From the NCBI RefSeq assembly GCF_023016115.1, contig NZ_JALKBH010000002.1:582624-646623 (forward strand): DNA of 64,000 bases, written 5' to 3'. Positions 42,036 through 52,842 of the stretch are shown here, piece by piece (positions within the stretch are counted from its first letter, which is position 1; every line of letters starts with the position of its first letter). This DNA is from Alcanivorax sp. S6407 (GTDB taxonomy: Bacteria; Pseudomonadota; Gammaproteobacteria; Pseudomonadales; Alcanivoracaceae). The translations under genes were made by a program, and so were the position numbers. Under the pieces are notes generated by a model. That model was not told where the DNA came from. It saw only the letters and a list, made by a program, of their open reading frames with translations, and did not search any database.

Positions 42036-43795
42036 TGAGACTACCCGCATGGATGGGGGCCTCCCAATGGCTGCCCGACTACAATCGGCAAACGGCGGCC
42101 CAGGACGGGGTTGCCGCCGTTATCGTCACCATCATGCTGATTCCGCAGAGCCTGGCCTATGCCATGCTGGCCGGGCTGCCGCCGGAGGTGGGACTGTACG
42201 CCAGTATCCTGCCACTGGTGGCCTACGCCCTGTTCGGCACCAGCCGCACGCTGGCGGTAGGCCCGGTGGCGGTGGCCTCGTTGATGACCGCTGCCGCGGC
42301 CAGTGAAATTGCCGCCGCGGGCACCACCGAATACCTGACCGCCGCCATTCTTCTCGCCACCCTGTCCGGCGCCTTTCTGGTTCTCATGGCACTATTTCGG
42401 CTCGGCTGGATTGCCAGCTTGCTGTCACACCCGGTAGTCAGTGGTTTCATCACCGCCTCCGGCCTGTTGATTGCTGCCAGTCAGCTCAAGCATCTACTCG
42501 GCGTGCCGCTCAGTGGCCATAACCTCTATCAACTGGCGCTCTCCTTCCATGCGCATATTGGCGAGATACACTGGCCCACCGTGGCGCTGGGCGGTGGTGC
42601 CACCCTGTTCCTGTTCTGGGTACGCAAAGCTTTCAAACCGCTGCTGCTGAAGATCGGCTTCAAACCCTTCTGGGCAGACCTGACCAGCAAGGCCGGCCCG
42701 GTGCTGGCTGTTCTCGTCACCACCCTGCTCACCGCCACATTGCGACTGGATGAGGGCGGCCTGGCCATTGTCGGCGACATCCCCGGCGGCCTACCCGGTT
42801 TAGTGATGCCAAGCCTGGATCCGGCCCTTTGGCAGCAGCTGCTAGTGCCAGCCATTCTGATCAGCCTGATCGGTTTCGTGGAATCCATTTCCGTGGCCCA
42901 GACCCTGGCCGCCAAACGACGCCAGCGTATCAACCCGGACCAGGAACTGATGGGCCTGGGCACTGCCAACCTGGCCAGCGCCTTCAGTGGTGGTTTCCCG
43001 GTCACCGGAGGCTTTTCCCGCTCGGTAGTGAATTTCGATGCCGGCGCCCAGACCCCCATGGCCGGTGTTTTCACCGCAGTAGGCATTGCCCTCACCGCCC
43101 TGTTCCTCACCGGCCTGTTCGTATTTCTGCCCAAGGCGACCCTGGCTGCCACCATCGTGGTCGCCGTGCTGTCCCTGGTCGACATCAGCACCCTGAAACA
43201 CACCTGGCATTTTTCCAAACTGGATTTTGCCGCCATGAGCATCACCATCCTGGGCGTGCTCGGCGTCGGCGTGGAAGCCGGGGTCATGGCCGGGGTCATC
43301 AGTTCCCTTGTCTTGTATCTGTGGCGTACCAACCAGCCCCACGTGGCGGAGATCGGCCAGGTCCCGGACACCGAGCATTTCCGCAATGTGCAGCGTCACG
43401 AGGTACGGGTATCACCGAAGATTCTCAGCCTGCGTATCGACGAAGCGCTGTACTTCGCCAACATCCGCCGCCTTGAAGACCAGATCTACGATGCCGCCTT
43501 GCAGCGCCCGCAGACCGAACATGTGATCCTCAACGGCGCCGCCATCAACCACCTGGACGCCAGCGCAGTGGACGGTCTGCTGAGCCTCAACCAGCGCCTC
43601 AGTGATGCCGGGGTCACCCTGCACTTTTCCGAGATCAAGGGCCCCGTGATGGACCAGCTGAAACTGGCGCACTTTCCCGAGCACCTGAGCGGCAATATTT
43701 ACCTGACTCACTACAAGGCGGTGGAAGATCTGGCACCGGAATGCCTCGAAAAGGCGGGCCATGACTTGCACAGCAATAAAAGCCCAGTAAGCTGA
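42035..43795 (+). CDS. SulP/SLC26 family anion transporter with STAS domain
   Basis: 586 residues from the ATG overlapping the SQR stop (TGATG). About 12-14 hydrophobic segments in 20-430, with the signature IMLIPQSLAYAMLAGLPPEVGLYASILPLVAYALFGTSRTLAVGPVA at the start. A C-terminal STAS domain occupies about 455-560 (ILSLRIDEALYFANI, HVILNGAAINHLDASAVDGL). SulP proteins move sulfate, bicarbonate, sulfite or other anions across the inner membrane. In this operon, export of the sulfite or sulfate made from sulfide is a reasonable inference. Confidence 0.92.
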   Translation: MRLPAWMGASQWLPDYNRQTAAQDGVAAVIVTIMLIPQSLAYAMLAGLPPEVGLYASILPLVAYALFGTSRTLAVGPVAVASLMTAAAASEIAAAGTTEYLTAAILLATLSGAFLVLMALFRLGWIASLLSHPVVSGFITASGLLIAASQLKHLLGVPLSGHNLYQLALSFHAHIGEIHWPTVALGGGATLFLFWVRKAFKPLLLKIGFKPFWADLTSKAGPVLAVLVTTLLTATLRLDEGGLAIVGDIPGGLPGLVMPSLDPALWQQLLVPAILISLIGFVESISVAQTLAAKRRQRINPDQELMGLGTANLASAFSGGFPVTGGFSRSVVNFDAGAQTPMAGVFTAVGIALTALFLTGLFVFLPKATLAATIVVAVLSLVDISTLKHTWHFSKLDFAAMSITILGVLGVGVEAGVMAGVISSLVLYLWRTNQPHVAEIGQVPDTEHFRNVQRHEVRVSPKILSLRIDEALYFANIRRLEDQIYDAALQRPQTEHVILNGAAINHLDASAVDGLLSLNQRLSDAGVTLHFSEIKGPVMDQLKLAHFPEHLSGNIYLTHYKAVEDLAPECLEKAGHDLHSNKSPVS

Positions 43796-43931
43796 GGGCA
43801 CTCGACACCCTTTCATCTCAGCGCTCCCCGGGCCACGAAAAGCCATAACGAAGACGGAGAGCAATCCCGGTTTCCATTCCGTGAATCCAGTGAGCGCTGA
43901 GGTAAAATTTTATTCTGGCCAGGAGCCTGCC

Positions 43932-44357
43932 ATGCCGACCACCAAGAAACTGACTGACGACCTGTTTGTTGCCGCACAACTGCAACCGCAAGACATGGCC
44001 GAACTGGCCAGGGCAGGTTTCAAGATGGTGATCAACAACCGCCCGGACGGCGAAGCGGATGATCAGCCCAGCAGTGCAGAAATGGCCGCCGCCGCAGAAG
44101 CGGCCGGGCTGGAATACGCCCATCAGCCAGTCGTGGGCAGCAACATCAGCGAAACCGACATCGACGGTTTTGACGCCATCGTCTCTCTCGCCGAAACCCC
44201 GGTACTGGCCTTCTGCCGCACCGGCACCCGCTGCACCACCCTGTGGGCCCTGAGCCAGGCCGATGAACTGGACAACGACACCATCCTCAAGACCGCCGCC
44301 GACGCGGGTTATGATCTGAGTGGTCTGGTGGGACGACTGGATCAGCGTCGCGGGTAG
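43932..44357 (+). CDS. TIGR01244 / DUF442 family sulfur-transfer protein (phosphatase-like fold)
   Basis: 141 residues from the ATG at 43932 with AGGAG upstream. The Cx5R loop of the dual-specificity phosphatase/rhodanese-like fold is present as FCRTGTRCTTLWAL. The opening (TKKLTDDLFVAAQLQPQDM) and VINNRPDGEADDQPS are typical of DUF442. The same domain is fused to the dioxygenase domain in Blh proteins of sulfide operons. Here it is a separate last gene of the SQR cluster, 136 bases after SulP. Probably handles sulfane sulfur. Confidence 0.9.
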   Translation: MPTTKKLTDDLFVAAQLQPQDMAELARAGFKMVINNRPDGEADDQPSSAEMAAAAEAAGLEYAHQPVVGSNISETDIDGFDAIVSLAETPVLAFCRTGTRCTTLWALSQADELDNDTILKTAADAGYDLSGLVGRLDQRRG

Positions 44358-44390
44358 CAGCCCCTTGCAGAGTCGCAGGCAGCTTCCCCC

Positions 44391-44600
44391 GTAGGAGCCT
44401 GCCTGCAGGCGATCCGAGCCCAGGCGAGGTAAACCGTTTCGAGTCGCGAGAAGCGAGTTTCGAAAGGCCAAACCTCAACCCCCTCTCCCCGCCATTTGTC
44501 TTTTGATTTTCGAAACTCGGTACTCGAAACTCGCTTCTGGAATCCTTACCTCGCTTGGGCTCGGATCGCGAGCAGGCTCGCTCCTACAGCGGCTTCTTAG
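44391..44600. repeat. REP-like compound palindrome (copy F)
   Basis: GTAGGAGCCTGCCTGCAGGC, GATCCGAGCC, AGGCGAGGTA. Heptads GAGTCGC, GAGAAGC, GAGTTTC lie at 44441-44461. Right heptads CGAAACT, CGGTACT, CGAAACT, CGCTTCT lie at 44511-44538. Then TTACCTCGC, GGCTCGGATC, and GCTCCTACAGCGGCTTC. Confidence 0.87.
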
Positions 44601-44678
44601 AAATGAAGGAGCTCGGGAACTATTTGGGTTTGCCTTTCCAATCAAGCGTAGCTTGTAGCTTGTAGCTTGTTGCGTCTC
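44601..44678 (+). repeat. linker plus short GTAGCTT heptad array
   Basis: Linker with CGGGAACT and TCCAATCAAGC, as in copy B and copy G, then three GTAGCTT units (44648-44668), GTTG and the CGTCTCT word. It ends 1 base before the stop of ydcF. Confidence 0.85.
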
Positions 44679-45344
44679 TTACAAATACCGCAGGTGATAC
44701 CACACCAGCGCCAGCCACTCGTACCAGATCTCCGGCACCATGGTCAGGGCACCGGCGGAGGGGCGCCAGGCCTGTTTGGGCAGGCGTTTCTGCCAGGCGG
44801 CTTCGGCAAGCACCCCCTGGCTCTGGAAGCACAGCAAAGCGCGCGGTAGATGGGTGCGATCACTGACCAGAATCACTTCATCGATACGCTGATCCGCCAG
44901 CAGCTCCGCCGTCTTGACCGCATTCTCCCAGGTATTTCGGCTTTCGTTTTCCTGCAACACCGTCAGGTGCGGCCAGCGACGGCGAACCTGCTCTGCCATC
45001 AACTCGGATTCTGACGGCTCCCGGGCCGCCATGGCTTTCTTCAGGCCGCCACTCACCACCAACGGCAGACCATGCTCATGGGCCAACCGTGCTGCCAGCT
45101 GCAGCCGGCGCAGCCCGCGGGTAGTGAGAGAAAAGCGGCCATTATGCTGACGCCGACCCGCCCCCAGCACCACCACCGCTTGAGGGGTAATGCCGGAGTT
45201 CCTTCGCGGCAGAGGAGGCAGAAACCCCCGCACAATGGCAGGCAGCGTCGCCCCCACCAGCACCATCAGGGCCAGCCAGGTCAGTGCCATGAGCCAGCCC
45301 CCGCAGATCCGGTCCGACAAAAACGCCCAATCCCTCCAGAGCAT
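44679..45344 (-). CDS. YdcF family (DUF218) protein
   Basis: 221 residues. One N-terminal membrane segment (about 14-38), then the DUF218 domain: AVVVLGAGRR, TTRGLRRLQLAARLAHEHGLPLVVSGG, ESRNTWENAVKTAELL, VILVSDRTHLPRALLCF. Proteins of this family, including SanA and ElyC, act at the inner membrane in envelope or lipid carrier metabolism; the exact reaction is unclear. Its position between lnt and leuS fits an envelope role. The ATG lacks a strong ribosome site. Confidence 0.87.
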   Translation of the reverse strand: MLWRDWAFLSDRICGGWLMALTWLALMVLVGATLPAIVRGFLPPLPRRNSGITPQAVVVLGAGRRQHNGRFSLTTRGLRRLQLAARLAHEHGLPLVVSGGLKKAMAAREPSESELMAEQVRRRWPHLTVLQENESRNTWENAVKTAELLADQRIDEVILVSDRTHLPRALLCFQSQGVLAEAAWQKRLPKQAWRPSAGALTMVPEIWYEWLALVWYHLRYL

Positions 45345-45459
45345 TGAGAAATCCGTGCCCAGCTCATGTATCCTATGTCTCCTTTACCGGTGACCCTTGA
45401 TCTTTCAGGCCGTAAGGCCGTTCAAAGGTTCCGCACCCCATTTCCAGTTGTTTTTGTGA

Positions 45460-47910
<2,451 letters not shown>

Positions 47911-48022
47911 GCTGAAGGGCGGACATCGGCGCAAGCCGATCTCCGCCACTGAACCTGGCGGGGCTTTCCCGGGGATTCTCCGCCTTTGATGCATTCAACT
48001 GCTGCCCAAATCTGAGGTCTCC

Positions 48023-48514
48023 ATGAAGGCTGCCGCGCTCTCCACCCTGCTTCTTACCCTGCTGCTCAGTGCCTGCGGCTGGCAGCTGCGCGGCGTCACC
48101 AATCAGCCGAATCTGGAAACCCTGACCATTCAGGGCGCCACCACCAAACTGAAATACGCTCTGGAAGATCAGCTGGAAAAACAGGGGGTACTGGTGCACA
48201 ACGAAGCCCCCTACCTGTTAGTCATCGATGACGAGGACTGGATGCGGCGAACCTCTGCCGTGGATGCCCAGGGCCGCCAGGCAGAGATTGAACTGCGCTA
48301 CACCCTCTACTGGCATATCCTGGATCGCAAGACCGGCGCCCTGCTGACCACCCCGACCCGGCTGCGCGCCATTCGCACCCTGCCCTGGTACCCGGAAAAC
48401 GCCACCGCCTCCTCCGACGAAGAGGATCTGGTGCGCGATGACCTCTATGAGGACATGACCATCCGGCTGATCAACCAGATCGCCACCGCCTCACAGCGCT
48501 GGGAGCCCTACTAA
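48023..48514 (+). CDS. lptE: LPS-assembly lipoprotein LptE
   Basis: 163 residues. Lipobox LLLSAC, followed by GWQLRG, the hallmark start of mature LptE. GAGGTCTCC precedes the ATG. LptE plugs and helps fold LptD, the outer membrane translocon that delivers lipopolysaccharide to the surface. It sits in its conserved place between leuS and holA, with the holA ATG directly after its stop codon. Confidence 0.95.
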   Translation: MKAAALSTLLLTLLLSACGWQLRGVTNQPNLETLTIQGATTKLKYALEDQLEKQGVLVHNEAPYLLVIDDEDWMRRTSAVDAQGRQAEIELRYTLYWHILDRKTGALLTTPTRLRAIRTLPWYPENATASSDEEDLVRDDLYEDMTIRLINQIATASQRWEPY

Positions 48515-49516
48515 ATGCGCCTGCGCCCGGAGCAACTCGGCAAGCATTTGTCAGCGGAACTGAAACCGGTCTACCTGGTGGCCGGAGATGAGCCATTGCA
48601 ACAGCAGGAATTGCTCGATGACCTGCGCCGAGCCGCCCGGGACCAGGGGTTCGAGGAGCGCCACCGTTTTTCTTCCGACACCGGCATCGACTGGAATGCC
48701 CTGCTCAATGAGGCGCAGAGCATGAGCCTGTTCGGCGGGCGGCGAATTCTGGAGCTGGTACTGGGCAACAAACGTCCAGACAAGAACGGCAGCCAGATTC
48801 TTCGTGACCTGTTCGCGGCGCCCTCGCCGGACACCCTGCTGCTGATCCATTGTTCCAAGCTGGATCGCCGCAAGGACTGGAACAGTGCCTGGGTGAAAGC
48901 CCTGGATGAGGTTGGCGCCATCATCGAAGTATGGCCGGTGGAAGGCAACAATCTGCGTAACTGGCTGCAGGACCGGCTTGCCAGCCGCGGGCTGCATGCC
49001 AGCGATGACGCCATGGCCCTGCTGATCGAACGCAGTGAAGGCAACCTGCTGGCCGCCGCCCAGGAAGTGGACAAGCTGTCGCTGCTGGTAGAAAACGGCC
49101 AGGTCAGCCCGGAAGATGTGCAGCAGGCGGTAGGTGATTCCAGCCGCTACTCTCCCTTTGACCTCACCGAAGCCACCGCCCAGGGCGATCCGCACCGGGT
49201 TCTGCACATTATCCAGACCCTGAAGGCCGAAGGGGTGGAACCGCCGGTGCTTCTGTGGGCCCTGAGCCGCGATATCCGCATGCTGGACGGCATGATCGCC
49301 GGCGGCCCGCCACCGCGGCTGCCACCACAACGCGCCCGCGCCATGCAGGCCCAGGCCCAGCGCCTGAATCCGCAACAACTGCGCGCCGCCCAGGCCAGCG
49401 CCATCCGCGCCGATCAGTGCGTCAAAGGCATGGCCAAGGGCGACCCCTGGCAACACATCACCAACCTGGCCCTGCGCCTGGCCGGCAAGCCACTGCCGAG
49501 AAGCATGGAAAGGTAG
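48515..49516 (+). CDS. holA: DNA polymerase III delta subunit
   Basis: 333 residues. The family opening KPVYLVAGDEPLQQQELLDDLRRAAR is present, as are SMSLFGGRRILELVLG, LLLIHCSKLDRRKDW and EGNLLAAAQEVDKLSLL. HolA opens the beta clamp within the clamp loader. The start codon is immediately adjacent to the lptE stop, so translation is probably coupled. In E. coli nadD follows; here 3.3 kb of inserted genes and repeats intervene. Confidence 0.96.
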   Translation: MRLRPEQLGKHLSAELKPVYLVAGDEPLQQQELLDDLRRAARDQGFEERHRFSSDTGIDWNALLNEAQSMSLFGGRRILELVLGNKRPDKNGSQILRDLFAAPSPDTLLLIHCSKLDRRKDWNSAWVKALDEVGAIIEVWPVEGNNLRNWLQDRLASRGLHASDDAMALLIERSEGNLLAAAQEVDKLSLLVENGQVSPEDVQQAVGDSSRYSPFDLTEATAQGDPHRVLHIIQTLKAEGVEPPVLLWALSRDIRMLDGMIAGGPPPRLPPQRARAMQAQAQRLNPQQLRAAQASAIRADQCVKGMAKGDPWQHITNLALRLAGKPLPRSMER

Positions 49517-49581
49517 CGATAGCTATGCTTGTGGCTGATGCCTCTTTGCATCGATACAACATACGCCGGCTAGAACCTGCC

Positions 49582-49835
49582 GCAGGAGCGGTCGTTCGAC
49601 CGCGATCCGAGCCCTGGCGAGGCAAGGATTCCAGAAGCGGGTCTCGAAAATCAAAACCCAAACCTGATTCCAGGACGAGGGTTTTGCTTTTCGAAACTCG
49701 GTACTCGTAACTCGAAACTCATTACCTCGCTTGGGCTCGGATCGCTTGCAGGCAAGTTATTCGCTTCGCTCACCCTTCGGGCCGCACTGCGTGCGTTACT
49801 CTGCTACGCTACGTTCCCACAGCAGCTTCGTAGAA
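49582..49835. repeat. REP-like compound palindrome (copy G)
   Basis: GCAGGAGCGGTCGTTCGACCGC, GATCCGAGCC, TGGCGAGGC. Right heptads CGAAACT, CGGTACT, CGTAACT, CGAAACT lie at 49692-49719. Then TTACCTCGC and GGCTCGGATCGC, and the small-hairpin cassette (TTCGCTTCGCTC, CCCTTCGGG, GCACTGCGTGC) before CCACAGCAGCTTCGTAGA. Confidence 0.87.
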
Positions 49836-49881
49836 ATACAGAAAGCCGGGAACTTTTCCGGGTTTCCCCATCGAATCAAGC

Positions 49882-50000
49882 GTAGCTTGTAGCTTGTAGC
49901 TTGTAGCTTGTAGCTTGTAGCTTGTAGCTTGTAGCTTGTAGCTTGTAGCTTGTAGCTTGTAGCTTGTAGCTTGTAGCTTGTAGCTTGTAGCTCGTAGCTC
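49882..50000 (+). repeat. large GTAGCTT heptanucleotide array (17 units)
   Basis: Fifteen perfect GTAGCTT units (49882-49986) followed by two GTAGCTC units, preceded by the GGGAACTT..AATCAAGC linker. It is the longest perfect tandem array in the window. Because 7 is not a multiple of 3, all frames read as the same artificial 7-residue peptide, so it is not coding. It lies upstream of the methyltransferase gene. Confidence 0.95.
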
Positions 50001-50067
50001 ACAGCTGATCATTTGGCCCAAATAGCCCTCACCGGATCACCAAACTCTGCTAGCCTGTCTGTCCACG

Positions 50068-50940
50068 ATGAACAGCAGCAGAACAACAATGAGCGAACCC
50101 CGCGATACCTCATCCATCAGTTTTACCGCCCTGTATACCGGCCACGTGTGGACCCGCGATGGCATCTCCGCGCCCTTCTTCCGCACCCGCGGTGGCGCCT
50201 TCCTGTATGGTGCCCTGGCGCCGTTTGAATATGTGGGCCGTCATATTGTCGGCGGGAATATCCGCACCTTTCTGCTGCAGCGCCACCACCTCATCGACCA
50301 TCGCCTGCACCAGCTCATTGAAAGCGGGGTTAGCCAGGTAGTGGAAATTGCCTGCGGCCTGTCACCGCGGGGGCACCGTTTCTGCCAGCAGTATCCGCAG
50401 CTCACCTATATCGAAACCGACCTGCCGGACATGGCCCGTCGCAAACAGCAACTGCTGAAAGAACATCAGGTACTCAGTGATCGTCACCGGGTAATGCCCA
50501 TCAATATCTTTGCCGAAGACGGCGAACTCAGCCTTGATCATGTTCTGGGCCAACTGGACCAGAGCAAACCCGTGGTAGTGATCACTGAAGGGCTGGTGAA
50601 CTATTTCCCGTTACCCGTCATTTCCGAATTCTGGAAAACGCTGGCAACCGCACTGAAGGCCTTCCCGCAGGGCACCTATCTCACCGACAACTATCCGCTC
50701 TATCGCGGCATGCCCTTCTACCGCACCCTGAAAGTCCTCGGTAACATGCTCGGCGCAGTATCGCGCAGCCAGGTCGGCTTCCACTTCCATGCCGACGACG
50801 AAGCCATCAACCACTTCAAACAGCTCGGCTTCGACGACCTGAAAATCCACAATCCGGCGAACTACTACGACCAGCTCCCCATCCCCGAAACCCGCGGTAA
50901 TCCCATGGTACGGATCATGGAAGCGTATAAAGGCAGTTAA
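50068..50940 (+). CDS. class I methyltransferase of the leucine carboxyl methyltransferase-like family
   Basis: 290 residues. The start could also be the in-frame ATG at 50089. Opens with ISFTALYTGHVWTRDGISAPFFRTRGGAFLYG. A SAM-binding VVEIACGLSPRGHRFCQQYPQLTYIETDLP motif (about 89-118) follows, then VVITEGLVNYFP, the acceptor-side motif of the LCM/PPM1-like family. Such bacterial proteins methylate unknown small molecules. The last codons (Gly-Ser-stop) fall in a GTTAACA heptad tract. Confidence 0.83.
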   Translation: MNSSRTTMSEPRDTSSISFTALYTGHVWTRDGISAPFFRTRGGAFLYGALAPFEYVGRHIVGGNIRTFLLQRHHLIDHRLHQLIESGVSQVVEIACGLSPRGHRFCQQYPQLTYIETDLPDMARRKQQLLKEHQVLSDRHRVMPINIFAEDGELSLDHVLGQLDQSKPVVVITEGLVNYFPLPVISEFWKTLATALKAFPQGTYLTDNYPLYRGMPFYRTLKVLGNMLGAVSRSQVGFHFHADDEAINHFKQLGFDDLKIHNPANYYDQLPIPETRGNPMVRIMEAYKGS

Positions 50941-50966
50941 CAGTGAATAGTTAACAGTTAACAGCT
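50933..50966 (+). repeat. GTTAACA heptad tract, left arm of inverted pair
   Basis: Units CAGTTAA, CAGTGAA, TAGTTAA, CAGTTAA, CAG. The reverse complement with one mismatch in 34 bases lies at 51058-51091. It contains the stop codon of the methyltransferase gene. Confidence 0.9.
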
Positions 50967-50993
50967 AAAGGCAAAAAGAAAGGTCCAAACGAA

Positions 50994-51032
50994 AGAGGCC
51001 GCACCCGAATTCGGGCGCGGCCTCTTTGCTTT
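50994..51032. terminator. intrinsic terminator inside the second GTTAACA element
   Basis: AGAGGCCGCACCCGAA (50994-51009) pairs with TTCGGGCGCGGCCTCT (51010-51025) with one mismatch, flanked by A- and T-runs. The stem core is the same as that at 17236-17268. Confidence 0.87.
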
Positions 51033-51057
51033 ACGCGGCGGAAACACCTGCTCGCGC

Positions 51058-51091
51058 AGCTGTTCACTGTTAACTATTCACTGTTAACTGC
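51058..51091 (-). repeat. GTTAACA heptad tract, right arm
   Basis: Reverse complement of 50933-50966 with a single mismatch. It ends 8 bases before the stop of the converging hydrolase gene. Confidence 0.9.
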
Positions 51092-51099
51092 TTTTCAGT

Positions 51100-52389
51100 T
51101 TAGCCGTAAATCCGGTGCACCTTGTCATCACGGCCGGGGCTCAAAAAATACTGGCTGTCCTTGAGCAGTTCGGTGAAGCGATCGGCCAGGGCGATGTTGC
51201 CGTGTTTGAAAAGGCAACGCAGGTAACCTTCGCCGTCATAGTCAAACACCAGCAGATCCAGCTTCAGGTCCGGGCTTTCCATGGTCAACGTGCAGTCACG
51301 GGCATGGTCGGCCAGGGAGAAACCCGGCTCATCCAGTTTGATCAGACAGCCGAAGAAGTTGATATCCACCACCTTTACCGGCTTGTTGAAACGATATTGG
51401 TCACCGATGCGCGATTCGCTGGTCACGTGGCCGTGGCTGTTACAGGGAATCAGGCGTTCTGCACGGCGACGCTCCAGATTTCGGGTTTCGCCTTTTTTGA
51501 AGTAACGCGTACCTTCCACGTTCTCGATGGACTCGCCGCGCAGGAAAGTAGAGAACAGATCCAGTGACACTTCCCGCTTTTCCAACTGCGGCAAATGATC
51601 CGCCCCCTTGATCAGCACGAACTGGGCATTGGGGCACTTCTCGGCAAAGGAAGCATTTTCCCAGGGCAGGGTAAAACTGTCGTATTCGCCGGTGGTGACC
51701 AGGGTGTCGCATTCGGGATAGCCCAGCAGGCCCTCTACCGACAACAGGCGGCTGCCGTTAATCACGTAGCGCTCCTGCTCGTTCTCGGACAGACGCTTCA
51801 TCTGCCGGTAGAACAGTTTGCGGGCTGTCGGGGTAATGCCGGTTTCCTTGAGCCGGTTATAGTTGACCAGGTAGAGCACCACCGCCTGACTGAACTCATC
51901 CATGCGGCCTTCACCCAGCACCCGCTTGGATTCATCCACCAGCATTCGCCAGCTCTTGCGCGGGCGAGTAACAATGCCCGCCACAATCAGCTTGCCGGTG
52001 GCCTGCGGGTATTTGTAGGCAAAGGTGCTGGCAATGGCGGAACCCAGTGACAGGCCCATCAGGTGCACCTTGGCAAGGCCGGACAGGCGGGAGAATTCAT
52101 ACAGCAGATCCGCCAGATCCTCCATGCTCAGATCCGGGGCGATCTGGGTGTTATTCCCCAGTGACGGCAGATCCACCAGGACCACCGGAAAATCTTCATA
52201 GATCCGCTCGACGCAGTACTTGTAGGAAGTGAAGTTCTGGAAGGCTCCACCTACCACCAGCAACGGCGGTTTGTGGGCATTATCGGGATGCGCGAATGCC
52301 AGATAATCAATGCGCCATTTCCCCACCCACATCTGCAGCGGCTCTGCCTTGATGGAGGAGCGGGTATATTCCTCGTAACGAATTCCCAT
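51100..52389 (-). CDS. RhlA-like alpha/beta hydrolase fused to a PilZ-like domain
   Basis: 429 residues from the ATG at 52389 (GGAG upstream). The N-terminal alpha/beta hydrolase (about 30-270) has nucleophile elbow LMGLSLGSAIAS, an acid region TTGEYDSFT and catalytic histidine in GADHLPQLEKREVS. The overall pattern resembles RhlA, which joins 3-hydroxyacyl chains for rhamnolipid lipids. The C-terminal part (about 305-425) looks like a PilZ domain: RRRAERLIPC, then VVDINFFGCLI in place of RxxxR..DxSxxG (serine to asparagine). This suggests a biosurfactant or storage-lipid enzyme possibly controlled by cyclic-di-GMP. Both assignments are by eye. Confidence 0.7.
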   Translation of the reverse strand: MGIRYEEYTRSSIKAEPLQMWVGKWRIDYLAFAHPDNAHKPPLLVVGGAFQNFTSYKYCVERIYEDFPVVLVDLPSLGNNTQIAPDLSMEDLADLLYEFSRLSGLAKVHLMGLSLGSAIASTFAYKYPQATGKLIVAGIVTRPRKSWRMLVDESKRVLGEGRMDEFSQAVVLYLVNYNRLKETGITPTARKLFYRQMKRLSENEQERYVINGSRLLSVEGLLGYPECDTLVTTGEYDSFTLPWENASFAEKCPNAQFVLIKGADHLPQLEKREVSLDLFSTFLRGESIENVEGTRYFKKGETRNLERRRAERLIPCNSHGHVTSESRIGDQYRFNKPVKVVDINFFGCLIKLDEPGFSLADHARDCTLTMESPDLKLDLLVFDYDGEGYLRCLFKHGNIALADRFTELLKDSQYFLSPGRDDKVHRIYG

Positions 52390-52842
52390 TGGCTGGCTCC
52401 GTTTGTTGTTCTTGTTGTTGTGCGCCGATGGCGCCATTTCTGTTATCGGTACTGGTACAGGAAGCACAGCGAATGTCCGCTCCCCGGTGCACACCAGGCA
52501 TCGTGTGCCAAATCATCAACTACAAAAGCGCTACCTGTCAGGTCTTTCTCCCCCTATTGGGCAGATGCAAAACAAAGTGCATATGCGCTGAAAATGAGGC
52601 CCGACCTTCCTATGTAGCAAAGCTTTTCAATTCTTAACCATTTGTATTAAAGCGTAAAGCGCTTAAATCCCGTGCGGTTCGCCCGGGCGACAAAGCACCA
52701 ACGCCCAACAGGCAGTCCTCCGTGCTATGCCGGAGGCTAGAGGCAAGATGCCGGAAATCCCCGCCACGCCGCACAGGGAGTTATCCAGAGCCGCCCCGGT
52801 TCGCTATAATGCCGCTCTTTACCTGATTCAGTTTGTGACTCT
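52390..52842. other. intergenic region upstream of proA and the RhlA-like gene
   Basis: 453 bases between divergent genes. No credible gene. AT-rich around 52610-52670, with a small palindrome AAGCG-TAA-AGCGCTT. The right end holds the proA promoter. The left end, reading leftward, should hold the promoter of the hydrolase gene. Confidence 0.6.
52781..52810 (+). promoter_or_regulatory. candidate sigma70 promoter of the proA operon
   Basis: Perfect -10 TATAAT at 52805-52810, with a weak -35 TTATCC at 52781-52786 (18-base spacing). The proA ATG is 33 bases downstream. Confidence 0.6.

Noticed and set aside
49882-50000. Possible CRISPR array
   Set aside because: Units are 7 bases and directly abutting, without 25-40 base repeats, unique spacers or cas genes.
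49796-50021. Minus-strand frames encoding a repeated Ser-Tyr-Lys-Leu-Gln-Ala-Thr peptide
   Set aside because: Pure consequence of a 7-base tandem repeat, which gives the same 7-residue peptide in each frame. No ribosome site.
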